A model generated the notes under the pieces. That model made no database searches, was not told the origin of the DNA, and saw nothing but the letters and a program-made list of their open reading frames with translations. From Chloroflexota bacterium (GTDB lineage: Bacteria; Chloroflexota; Anaerolineae; Anaerolineales; Villigracilaceae): a DNA stretch of 16,778 nt. Location of the stretch: assembly GCA_021796315.1 (NCBI GenBank), contig JAJYOH010000065.1, forward strand, positions 1-16,778, in the 5' to 3' direction. Below, in pieces: positions 5,788 through 12,893 of this stretch (position 1 is its first letter; every line of letters begins with the position of its first letter). The position numbers were made by a program, and so were the translations under genes.

Positions 5788-8305
5788 AAAATTTGTCGCC
5801 ATTAAAATGAATCATATGAGAAGGTGTTTCAGAGACCCAGACTTCTGTCTCCCAAGCAACATCATTCACAAACTTTTTGAATGTTGTGATATCCAAGAAC
5901 GCTGTAACATATACTTTGCCAGCAGCACAATCTTCAAGAAGCTTTTCAAGTTCAAAGTGACGCTTCGGGGAAACAGGGCCCTGTGATGTAACTGCCTCAA
6001 TCAAGAAAAGCCAGTTTCGCTTTTTGTCATACAAGATGACATCAGGCAGCTTTCCATGTTCCAAAGTTGGAATACCAAGTTTGGTAAATATATTTTGGTC
6101 AAAAACAAGAACCTTGTTAGCTGTATCACCAAGATAGATAAGTTTTGCTCCTGGCGCAAAACGTGGAGCAAATTCTTCCACAATGGCGACTTCAAGTTTA
6201 TTATGTTTACCTGGTGATAATTTATAAACTTTTCCATCCGCCACCTGTAAAGGAACTTTATTCTGCTCTCTGGCTTTTTGGTAAGTTTCCAACAATGACC
6301 CCTGCTGAACAAAAAACTTATTAACTTTTGATTTCCACTTCGATGTACCGTAAGAACGCAGAACATCCAAGGCTAGATCAGACAAAATATAGTTGTTCAA
6401 ACCGCTATTAGTTGGGCGTAATGGGTCATCCGCATTGCGAGCGACAATGCCTGCTTGTTCAAGTTGATGTAAAACTTTGCGACGAATAGTTTCTCTGCTA
6501 TTTTCAGCGTATTCCCGCCCATAATCCTGTTTGATTTTAACTAGAATATCATGGACACGTAAATTCTGGCTAGTAGCATCTTTCCACTGCATCTTTTCCG
6601 ATAACTGGGCAAGTGCCAATAGCGTTAGTGCCGAAACTTCATTTTGTTGAGCAGAAGGTAAACCAAGCGCTTCCAAAACTTCTTGAGCCTGTTCAATTTT
6701 TCCCATAGTTAGTCTGGTCTCCTGGATCATCGGGAATTCTTCAGCAAGCAGATTCATTTGCCAAAGTGTTGAAAAGATAATATTGTCAGCCTGCTCAGCC
6801 GTAGGATTTTGGATTTGCTGGATTTTTTCGCCAATACTTCTGATAATTTCCACAGGCGGCAAGGATAAAATACGCAGCTCTGCTGCATTGATTTGTGTGT
6901 TTCCATTAACAATGCGGAAATAACGGTCAATGATTGCGCTGTTAAATAGCGCAGACAAACCAACAGCTTCAGATTGCAAAAGAGCGCCTTTTTTACCGTA
7001 GATAAAATTTAAATGATTCTCAAAGCCAATTTGCTCAAAATTAAAATCTTTGCCAATCAATGGGGCAGAAATTAAACGACGGCGATCTTCTTTTGAGCTA
7101 AACCGCCGCAATAAAACATAGTTTGAATTGGGAACAAGCAGAATGGAATCTTGTGTAGAAATGGCTTGTGGTTTGTCAAATCCGTTCAGTGGATACTCAA
7201 CATGGTAGGGTTTGACGTTTTGCATCCAGAGCAAAGGAACTGTCCCGTTCCCTGTTATTATTTTTTCTTTGAGCAATTGTTCAGTTCGAAAAGGCACAAC
7301 CCGCCCTGTGGAAACTTGCCAGCCATATTTTTCAAGAGAACCATCCCAATGGTCAACTGCATCTAAAATTTGCTCATCATGAACACCTGTAGGTAATCTA
7401 AAAAACACTTGTCCATCTTGGTCATTTAGAAAATGTTGAAATGAAACTTGACGACTAAGTACGTTTTCATTTAAATCCAAATCGTCTTTGGATACCGAAA
7501 TATTTATAGAGCCTGCCCAATATCTTTTCTCTTTCGGTTGGGATAGTTTCTCAAAAGAGAATATGACATTTTCCTGTAAAACTTTATCGCCTTTGAAAAC
7601 ATCATTGCGTGATTGAAAAACATGAATTGCCAACGGGGTCGCATCTCTCAGGAGATCACGGCGAAATTCCGAGAAATAAACGCCCGAACAAAAACTGCGA
7701 GGCACAATAAAACAAGCCTTCCCATCCGGGGCAAGTAGTTTTGTGCTTAGCGCCATAAATATAGTGTAGATATTGGTATGTCCATTGATTTTTCCAGCAA
7801 TAGCCTTTACGCGTTTATCCTCTGCATTAAGTTTAAAATAAGGAGGATTGCTGATAACAAAGTCATAGGCTTTCCGACGTGATTGCTCCGTGCCAAAAAG
7901 AGATGGCTGGTGTTCAGGCAGGCAAGCCAGCACAAAATCCTCCTGAAAGACCTGCCAATGGATCTTGATTCTGCTTTGTTCGGCTTTTTTGCTTGCAAGA
8001 GTTAGCATACTACGAGCGACACCACAGAGTTCTATATCTGTTTCGTAAGCATCCAGCCAAATTTCTGTTGACTGATTTTCTGCAATAAGTTTTTCAATTA
8101 CAGCGCATGCGAGCACGCCCGACCCAATGGATGGCTCAATAATAGTCGCGCCAGATTGAATTTGGCCCAATCTTTTTGCCATGTAATGTGCAGTATTCGG
8201 CGGAGTTAAAAATTGACCTTGTTCCTTGAGAGCGTCATATCCCCTTTTCTCAAGAATACGTTTTCCTTGCTCATAACTATAGTTAACTAAATCTAAATCT
8301 TCCAT
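5774..8305 (-). CDS. One-chain restriction-modification protein: Eco57I-type adenine methylase fused to BsuBI/PstI-type endonuclease
   Basis: This 843-residue protein combines both activities of a restriction-modification system. The N-terminal methyltransferase (about 1-530) has QFLTPP (31-36), the AdoMet-binding EPSIGSG (57-63), an acidic YETD and the catalytic NPPY (153-156) of an N6-adenine enzyme. Residues about 551-695 match the BsuBI/PstI N-terminal DNA-recognition domain, including ENSRETIRRKVLHQLEQAG and RPTNSG. Residues about 700-843 match the BsuBI/PstI nuclease domain: LGDTANKVLVFD, LPDV with D755, FLIEAVTSQGPVSPKR with E770, WETEVW and IHFNGDKFLGP. BsuBI and PstI themselves are separate from their methylases and cut CTGCAG; specificity here is unknown. 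ATG 8305 is preferred (TATAAT at 8318-8313, seven bases before it); an in-frame ATG at 8341 adds 12 residues. It is AT-rich with no controller gene visible. Confidence 0.88.
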   Translation of the reverse strand: MEDLDLVNYSYEQGKRILEKRGYDALKEQGQFLTPPNTAHYMAKRLGQIQSGATIIEPSIGSGVLACAVIEKLIAENQSTEIWLDAYETDIELCGVARSMLTLASKKAEQSRIKIHWQVFQEDFVLACLPEHQPSLFGTEQSRRKAYDFVISNPPYFKLNAEDKRVKAIAGKINGHTNIYTIFMALSTKLLAPDGKACFIVPRSFCSGVYFSEFRRDLLRDATPLAIHVFQSRNDVFKGDKVLQENVIFSFEKLSQPKEKRYWAGSINISVSKDDLDLNENVLSRQVSFQHFLNDQDGQVFFRLPTGVHDEQILDAVDHWDGSLEKYGWQVSTGRVVPFRTEQLLKEKIITGNGTVPLLWMQNVKPYHVEYPLNGFDKPQAISTQDSILLVPNSNYVLLRRFSSKEDRRRLISAPLIGKDFNFEQIGFENHLNFIYGKKGALLQSEAVGLSALFNSAIIDRYFRIVNGNTQINAAELRILSLPPVEIIRSIGEKIQQIQNPTAEQADNIIFSTLWQMNLLAEEFPMIQETRLTMGKIEQAQEVLEALGLPSAQQNEVSALTLLALAQLSEKMQWKDATSQNLRVHDILVKIKQDYGREYAENSRETIRRKVLHQLEQAGIVARNADDPLRPTNSGLNNYILSDLALDVLRSYGTSKWKSKVNKFFVQQGSLLETYQKAREQNKVPLQVADGKVYKLSPGKHNKLEVAIVEEFAPRFAPGAKLIYLGDTANKVLVFDQNIFTKLGIPTLEHGKLPDVILYDKKRNWLFLIEAVTSQGPVSPKRHFELEKLLEDCAAGKVYVTAFLDITTFKKFVNDVAWETEVWVSETPSHMIHFNGDKFLGPR

Positions 8306-8371
8306 CGCTGAAATTATACCCTTCACATTCCTCCCCATCATAGACTTTCATTAACCTCCCCACTCGTCCAG

Positions 8372-8400
8372 TTGCACGTTTGGTCATCTAGTCTTATAGT
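8372..8400 (+). promoter_or_regulatory. Promoter of the ABC exporter gene
   Basis: TTGCAC at 8372-8377 and TATAGT at 8395-8400 are separated by exactly 17 bases, a good housekeeping promoter (4/6 and 5/6 matches). Transcription would start near 8407, at the base of the leader hairpin, 70 bases before the start codon. Confidence 0.65.
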
Positions 8401-8403
8401 CTA

Positions 8404-8449
8404 CTGGTCGGCTGGTCAAAACCTTATCGTTCAAAAACTAGCCGACCAG
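8404..8449 (+). promoter_or_regulatory. Leader hairpin upstream of the ABC exporter
   Basis: CTGGTCGGCTGGT at 8404-8416 pairs with ACTAGCCGACCAG at 8437-8449, 12 of 13 plus one wobble, around a 20-base loop. It sits at the very 5' end of the predicted message. The ribosome binding site GGAG (8463-8466) follows, with ATG at 8478. Around it, short ctNGTC-like units recur (8364-8416), so the segment may also be a degenerate repeat. No T run follows, so it is not a simple terminator. Confidence 0.5.
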
Positions 8450-8477
8450 CGACAAGCAGACCAGGAGACTTATAAAA

Positions 8478-10454
8478 ATGCACGGCTATAGCTGGTTTTC
8501 ATACATGCGCTCGGGCGATCAAAAGCCCAAGGTGACCAAAGAATTATTATTACGCGTCCTGAATTACGCCAAACCTTACTGGAAACTGATTGCCGGGATG
8601 TTGGTGATGATCCTGCTCACCACGGGACTGTCCCTGCTGACCCCGCTCATTTTCCGCAACATGATCGACGTGGTCATCCCATCCAAAGACATCACCCGTC
8701 TCATCTGGCTGGGCGTGGCATTGCTTTTCATCCCCGCGCTCGAAGGCGGGATCAACGTTATTCAGCGGCGGCTCAACTCGACCGTCGGCGAAGGCGTCAT
8801 CTACGATCTGCGTTCGGCGCTCTTCTCGCGCCTCCAGCGCATGTCGCTTCGATTCTTCACCAACACGAAATCGGGCGAGTTGATGAGCCGCCTCAACAAC
8901 GACGTGGTCGGCGCGCAGAACGCCATCTCCAACACCATCACGGACATCATCACCAACGTCATTCAGTTGATCGCGCTTCTGTCCGTGATGCTGACCCTGC
9001 AATGGAAGCTGACGGTTGTCAGCGTGCTGATCCTGCCGCTCTTCATCCTCGTCGCCAGCAGACTTGGTAACGTTCTGCGCGACATTGCCCGCAAGGCGAT
9101 GGAACTCAACGCGCAGATGAACGCCCACATGAACGAGACTCTCAACATCGGCGGCGCGCTGCTCGTTAAATTATTTGGACGCACTCACGAGGAAGAAGCC
9201 CGCTTCCATCAGCGTGCCGCGGGCGTGCGCGATATCGGCATCCGCCGCGCAGTGGTCGGCTCGACCTTCTTCGTCATCATGGGACTGGTCAGCGCGGTGG
9301 GCACGGCGCTCGTCTACGGTCTCGGCGGTTATTACGTGATTCAAGGCGCGTTCACCATCGGCACCATCGTCGCCTTCGGTTCGTACCTCGGTCAACTTTA
9401 TGGCACGCTTCAAGGGCTGGCCGGCGCGCCGGTTGATTTCAGCACAAGCATGGTCAGCTTCGAACGCGTCTTTGAAGTCATCGACCTGCCGCAGGATATT
9501 ATCGAACAACCCGATGCAATCGCTCTCGGAACTTCAAAGGGCGAACTCGTTTTTGATAACGTCACTTTCAATTACAAAGTGGACGATACAAAACTTCTGA
9601 AGGATGTCAAACGTTATGGCAAGATGGAAAACGTCGGCGCGGTTTTATCTTTGGCGGATTCAAATGGAGGCACGAAGAAAGATGATTTAGCGGAGTCCGG
9701 CAACGGTCGAGGAGGAAGCGACGCATCTTCCTCCGGTGAAGCGGAGTGGACATCCCAGGCTCGCGAGGTCGCCTTGGAAGGAATCTCGTTTAAGGCCGCC
9801 GCTGGAAAATTGGTCGCGTTGGTCGGCCCATCCGGCGCTGGCAAAACCACGCTGACGTATCTCATCCCAAGATTGTATGACCCCACCGGCGGGACCATTC
9901 GCATCGACGGACATGATCTGCGCAGCGTCACGCTCGATTCGCTTTCGGCGCAGATCGGAATGGTGACGCAGGAAAATTATTTGTTCCACGATACCATCCG
10001 CACGAATTTGATTTATGCCAAACCCGACGCGACGCAAACTGAGATCGAGGCCGCGGCCAAGGCAGCCAACATTCACAACTTCATCATGGACTTGCCCGAT
10101 GGTTACGACACGATTGTCGGCGAGCGCGGCTATCGCTTGAGCGGCGGCGAGAAACAACGCATCGCCCTGGCGCGTGTGATCCTGAAAGACCCGCGCATTC
10201 TGGTTTTGGATGAAGCCACGAGTTCCCTCGACAGCGAATCTGAATCTTTGATTCAGGAAGCATTGAAGCGCGTCATGGCCGGACGAACAAGTATTGTCAT
10301 CGCCCATCGCTTGTCCACGATTTTGGCAGCGGATTTAATTTTGGTGATGGATCGCGGCAAAATTGTCGAACGCGGCACACACGAGGAGCTGCTTACACTC
10401 AACGGCTTATACGCCCAACTTTACGAAACACAATTCAATCGAGAAAAAGCTTAA
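8478..10454 (+). CDS. ABC exporter half-transporter with an unusual insert in its ATPase domain
   Basis: This 658-residue inner-membrane protein has the MsbA/BmrA/MdlB layout. The N-terminal membrane domain (about 25-325) contains six helices. The ATPase domain has A-loop Tyr366 (FDNVTFNYK), Walker A GPSGAGKTT (450-458), Q-loop Q498, signature LSGGEKQR (554-561), Walker B ILVLDEA (574-580) and switch H610. It should dimerise and use ATP to export lipids, drugs or peptides; the substrate is unknown. Between the first strand with the A-loop and VALEGISFKAAAG lies an extra, hydrophilic segment at about 368-428, rich in Gly, Ser, Asp and Lys; homologues usually need only a few residues here. Half-transporters often come in adjacent pairs, but only a scrap of a second one remains downstream. 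It has its own promoter and leader hairpin. Confidence 0.95.
   Translation: MHGYSWFSYMRSGDQKPKVTKELLLRVLNYAKPYWKLIAGMLVMILLTTGLSLLTPLIFRNMIDVVIPSKDITRLIWLGVALLFIPALEGGINVIQRRLNSTVGEGVIYDLRSALFSRLQRMSLRFFTNTKSGELMSRLNNDVVGAQNAISNTITDIITNVIQLIALLSVMLTLQWKLTVVSVLILPLFILVASRLGNVLRDIARKAMELNAQMNAHMNETLNIGGALLVKLFGRTHEEEARFHQRAAGVRDIGIRRAVVGSTFFVIMGLVSAVGTALVYGLGGYYVIQGAFTIGTIVAFGSYLGQLYGTLQGLAGAPVDFSTSMVSFERVFEVIDLPQDIIEQPDAIALGTSKGELVFDNVTFNYKVDDTKLLKDVKRYGKMENVGAVLSLADSNGGTKKDDLAESGNGRGGSDASSSGEAEWTSQAREVALEGISFKAAAGKLVALVGPSGAGKTTLTYLIPRLYDPTGGTIRIDGHDLRSVTLDSLSAQIGMVTQENYLFHDTIRTNLIYAKPDATQTEIEAAAKAANIHNFIMDLPDGYDTIVGERGYRLSGGEKQRIALARVILKDPRILVLDEATSSLDSESESLIQEALKRVMAGRTSIVIAHRLSTILAADLILVMDRGKIVERGTHEELLTLNGLYAQLYETQFNREKA
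9689..9747 (+). repeat. Direct repeats bracketing a hairpin inside the ABC exporter insert
   Basis: AGCGGAGT occurs at 9689-9696 and again at 9740-9747. Between them GGAGGAAG (9711-9718) pairs perfectly with CTTCCTCC (9727-9734) around eight bases. The element encodes the Gly/Ser-rich end of the extra segment in the ATPase domain and keeps the frame. It looks like a small palindromic element captured in the coding sequence. Confidence 0.45.
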
Positions 10455-10643
10455 GCCCCACTTGTCCTAACCGACACCTTTCGCGAAGCACACTGTAATG
10501 AGCTTGCCCAAATCTATTGGATTTGGGGCAAGCTGAGAAGTGGCATGAAATGCAATTTAACATGGGGAGGGCCGAAGATAGGCATATTTTCCGTTGTATA
10601 ATAAAAATAACAATACACGGTGATTGTTCGTAAGGAAAATCTT
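10455..10643 (+). promoter_or_regulatory. Spacer with hairpin and -10 element before the DUF2442 gene
   Basis: AGCTTGCCCAAATC (10501-10514) pairs with GATTTGGGGCAAGCT (10520-10534) with a single bulged base, but no T run follows on either strand, so its role in ending the ABC message is uncertain. TATAAT at 10597-10602 is a good -10 hexamer for the next gene; no -35 match was found at the right distance. TAAGGA at 10631-10636 is the ribosome binding site for ATG 10644. Confidence 0.45.
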
Positions 10644-10934
10644 ATGTCTACACCCAAAATTTTAGAAGCGCGCTCGCTGGATGGCTACAAAATCTGGCTC
10701 AAGTTCGATGATGGCACAACTGGCGAAGTTGACCTTTCCAATATTGCTGGCAAGGGTGTTTTTACATTCTGGGATCGCTACGAGAATTTCCAAAAATTCT
10801 CGATAGAGAATGGCAGATGGTTGTCCTGGTCGGATGAGATTGACCTCGACGCAGATTCGTTATACCTGAAATTAACTGGCAAAAAGCCCGAAGAACTATT
10901 TCCTGCCCTCAAAGAAGAACCTGCCCGTGCCTGA
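10644..10934 (+). CDS. DUF2442 protein
   Basis: This 96-residue soluble protein fits DUF2442: ILEARSLDGYKIWLKFDDGTTGEVDLS, then GVFTFWDRYENFQKFSIENGRWLSWSDEIDLDADSLYLKLTGK, the family's usual 'g.l.W.dg.DlapdtLy' end. ATG 10644 follows TAAGGA at normal spacing; a GTG at 10620 is in frame but has no ribosome binding site. The next gene, DUF4160, starts within its last codons, an arrangement seen in many bacteria. The pair is often suspected of acting together, sometimes as a toxin-antitoxin-like unit, but neither activity is established as far as I know. Confidence 0.85.
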   Translation: MSTPKILEARSLDGYKIWLKFDDGTTGEVDLSNIAGKGVFTFWDRYENFQKFSIENGRWLSWSDEIDLDADSLYLKLTGKKPEELFPALKEEPARA

Positions 10935-11187
10935 GATTTGCCGCTTTTATGGCATCATCATCCGCATGTATTACGACGATCACAATCCGCCGCATTTTCA
11001 TGCGTTTTATGGTGACGACGAAGCGTGGATCAACATTAATACATTGGCGGTTTTTTCCGGCAGTCTGCCTGCACGCGCATTAGGCCTGGTCATTGAATGG
11101 GCATCCATGCGGCAGGATGAACTTCGTCATGATTGGGGACTTGTCAAAAATCAGCAAAAGCCTGAAAAGATTATGCCCTTGAAATAG
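10927..11187 (+). CDS. DUF4160 protein
   Basis: This 86-residue protein is a typical DUF4160 member: MPEICRFYGIIIRMYYDDH, the hallmark PPHFHAFYGDDEA, then GSLPARALGLVIEWASMRQDELRHDW. It starts at GTG 10927, overlapping the DUF2442 gene by eight bases (GTGCCTGA), because the conserved N-terminus begins exactly at Met-Pro-x-Ile. The histidine pair in HFH and nearby acidic residues could bind metal or form an active site, which is only a guess. It is translationally coupled to DUF2442. The downstream 50 bases contain a scrap of an ABC exporter gene. Confidence 0.88.
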   Translation: MPEICRFYGIIIRMYYDDHNPPHFHAFYGDDEAWININTLAVFSGSLPARALGLVIEWASMRQDELRHDWGLVKNQQKPEKIMPLK

Positions 11188-11196
11188 AATTGCGAA

Positions 11197-11238
11197 TGTC
11201 GAGCGCGGCACGCACGAGGGGTTGCTCGTGAGCGAAAA
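11197..11238 (+). pseudogene. Fossil of the 3' end of a second ABC exporter gene
   Basis: The 30 bases at 11197-11226 match 10364-10393 of the ABC exporter gene at 26 positions. All four differences are transitions and three are silent in the ABC frame. They translate to VERGTHEGLLVSEN against VERGTHEELLTLNG, the well-known segment after the switch region of exporter ATPases. Upstream the similarity stops at the DUF4160 gene and downstream it fades by about 11238. A lost paralogous partner of the exporter is the simplest source. A short CACGAG/CTCGTG hairpin (11213-11230) falls inside. Confidence 0.6.
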
Positions 11239-11239
11239 C

Positions 11240-12280
11240 TTACAGCCACAGATTGATGATCGCGGCTTCGTTGCTTTTGACTTCCATCGCGTCGCCATTT
11301 ACAGCGAGAATGGATCGGCCATCCGTGTGCAGGTTCCACAACGAGCCGCGCAGAAAAACTGTCATGCCGGACTTTGTTCCTGCTTGCTGGATTCGTCCCG
11401 ATAACGCGTATCGCTTCCAACCCTGACCTTCAGTGAGTCGGCCCACATCAGCTTTATCTACATCCTCGGGCGCGGACGCACCGGTATAGCCCTGCCAGGG
11501 TTTGTCCCACACGTCGCGTTCAGGGATGTACGATGGCACGGCGATGAAATCCACATTTTGCGATTTCAGTTTTTGATACGGTTCGGGATACCATGAGTCC
11601 GCACAGACCATCACGCCCAACCTGCCAGCCGGAGTGTCGAAGGCGGGGAAAAATTCATTCGTCGGCGCGGCCGCTACAAAGTCAAGTTCTGAGGCGATGG
11701 GGAAAAGTTTATAAGTCAGGTTTGGATAAGCCAGTCCGTTTGATTTATAAACAGCAGAAACGTTATAAAGCGATCCCTTGCCAGCTATGATAATTCCATC
11801 ACGCACCTTCGGCGCAGGAAGCAAAATCGAGCCGGCAACAATTGTGGCAGAATATTTTTTAGCCAGTGCGGAAAAAGTCGAATGATATAAAGTTGCCATG
11901 CTCGCGGCTTTGGTGCGGAAGAGACTCGCGGCCAGTTTATCTTTTTCTTTTGCGGAAAGCAGGCCGATGACAAGTTGAGGAATGTGTCGCAGCGCAAGCG
12001 CCAGCATGGCATCGTTGAGATTTTCGGCTTCATACACGCGCCGGCTTTCGCCCGCGATGACCAGCCATGCGCCGATGTATTCCGGCCAGATAACAATGGT
12101 GCGTTCGTTGATCCAGCCTCTTTGATTTGCAGATTCCAAATAGCTGTTTAATTTTGCGAAGAACGCCGCTCCTGAAACGTAATCGGCGGTCGTCATGAAC
12201 GATTGAATGCCCAGCAAATTGCCGCGCTGATTATTGTTTCCTCTTTCGATCATTTCCACAGAATGCAGTTCGTTGTTCAT
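11240..12280 (-). CDS. Nitrilase-superfamily carbon-nitrogen hydrolase
   Basis: This 346-residue cytoplasmic protein has the Glu-Lys-Cys catalytic triad of the nitrilase superfamily in order: E67 in IVIWPEYIGAW, K191 in LTYKLFP, and C226 in GVMVCADSWYPEPY. It would hydrolyse an amide or nitrile-like C-N bond through a cysteine thioester; substrate is unknown. The part between E67 and K191 is longer than in compact members and the C-terminal 80 residues include YIPERDVWDKPWQGYTGA and SLWNLHTDGRSILA, the last resembling the substrate-loop region. It is not fused to another domain, so it is not NAD synthetase or an acyltransferase. ATG 12280 has GAGG about 13 bases upstream, a weak but plausible site. 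It is divergent from the HAD gene. Confidence 0.88.
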   Translation of the reverse strand: MNNELHSVEMIERGNNNQRGNLLGIQSFMTTADYVSGAAFFAKLNSYLESANQRGWINERTIVIWPEYIGAWLVIAGESRRVYEAENLNDAMLALALRHIPQLVIGLLSAKEKDKLAASLFRTKAASMATLYHSTFSALAKKYSATIVAGSILLPAPKVRDGIIIAGKGSLYNVSAVYKSNGLAYPNLTYKLFPIASELDFVAAAPTNEFFPAFDTPAGRLGVMVCADSWYPEPYQKLKSQNVDFIAVPSYIPERDVWDKPWQGYTGASAPEDVDKADVGRLTEGQGWKRYALSGRIQQAGTKSGMTVFLRGSLWNLHTDGRSILAVNGDAMEVKSNEAAIINLWL

Positions 12281-12371
12281 TAGAAATTCAACCTCGCATT
12301 TGGACGCTGATGATCGTTATCGTACTCCATCTTATCCACGGCTTCAAGGTAATTATGTAATCGCCAGAGGT

Positions 12372-12384
12372 TATAATTGGAAGG
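12372..12384 (+). promoter_or_regulatory. -10 element abutting the HAD gene start
   Basis: TATAAT at 12372-12377 lies seven bases before ATG 12385, so a transcript would begin at or next to the start codon. GGAAGG directly touches the ATG and is too close for ordinary ribosome binding. No -35 match at 16-18 bases was found. Confidence 0.45.
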
Positions 12385-12855
12385 ATGATCGAACTCAACA
12401 TCCCCGGACGCGGCAACCTGCGGCTTGAACATCTTGTGGCCGATGTCAATGGAACGCTGGCGGTTGATGGCGTTCTGTTGGACGGACTCGCCAAACGAAT
12501 CGCATCCATCCGCGACCGGTTGACGGTTCACCTGCTGACAGCCGATACACACGGACGGCAATCGGTGATCGATCAGCAGCTTAATCTTGTCGCAACACGT
12601 TTGACCGAAGGCAATGAACAGGAACAGAAGCGCGCTTTCGTTGAAAAACTTGGCGCGAAGCACGTTGTCGCCATCGGCCAGGGCGCCAACGATGCATCCA
12701 TGCTCAAAGCCGCCGCACTTGGAATTTGTGTCATGTCCGCTGAAGGCGCAGCGGTTGAAACAATTCTCGCCGCGGACCTGGTTGTCCCAACCATATTCGA
12801 TGCGCTTGACCTGTTGGATAAACCCATCCGCATTATCGCGAGTCTCCGCAAATAG
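12385..12855 (+). CDS. HAD-family hydrolase, soluble P-type-ATPase-like
   Basis: This 156-residue protein resembles the free-standing P-type-ATPase-like HAD group (COG4087). Motif I is VADVNGTLAVDG, with nucleophile D20 and asparagine N22 in place of the second aspartate of the usual DxD; motif II is LLTADTHG; motif IV is IGQGANDASMLKAAALGI, a variant of GDGxND. It lacks membrane segments and any cap domain. The loss of the second aspartate, which acts as acid/base in phosphatases, is shared with P-type ATPases (DKTGT) and suggests slow phosphatase activity or a phosphoryl-binding role. The DUF389-SH3 gene follows after 38 bases and is probably co-transcribed. Confidence 0.82.
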   Translation: MIELNIPGRGNLRLEHLVADVNGTLAVDGVLLDGLAKRIASIRDRLTVHLLTADTHGRQSVIDQQLNLVATRLTEGNEQEQKRAFVEKLGAKHVVAIGQGANDASMLKAAALGICVMSAEGAAVETILAADLVVPTIFDALDLLDKPIRIIASLRK

Positions 12856-12893
12856 AAAACGAACTTTCTGAAAAGAACAACGGACTTTCCGCA

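Noticed and set aside
8364..8460. CRISPR-like short repeats (ctNGTC units)
   Set aside because: Units are 6-8 bases, irregular and without spacers of uniform length; there are no cas genes.
8342..8477. A matching N-terminal remnant on the right side of the R-M gene
   Set aside because: I looked for the other half of the gene whose tail lies at 5662-5787, but this spacer holds only a promoter, a hairpin and no protein-like reading of note.
8550..9128. Minus-strand reading of 192 codons in the ABC exporter gene
   Set aside because: Its His/Asp/Gln-rich translation is the usual antisense product of a GC-biased gene.
10501..10534. Hairpin after the ABC exporter as a Rho-independent terminator
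   Set aside because: The stem is good but no T run follows on either strand, so I kept it only as a spacer hairpin.
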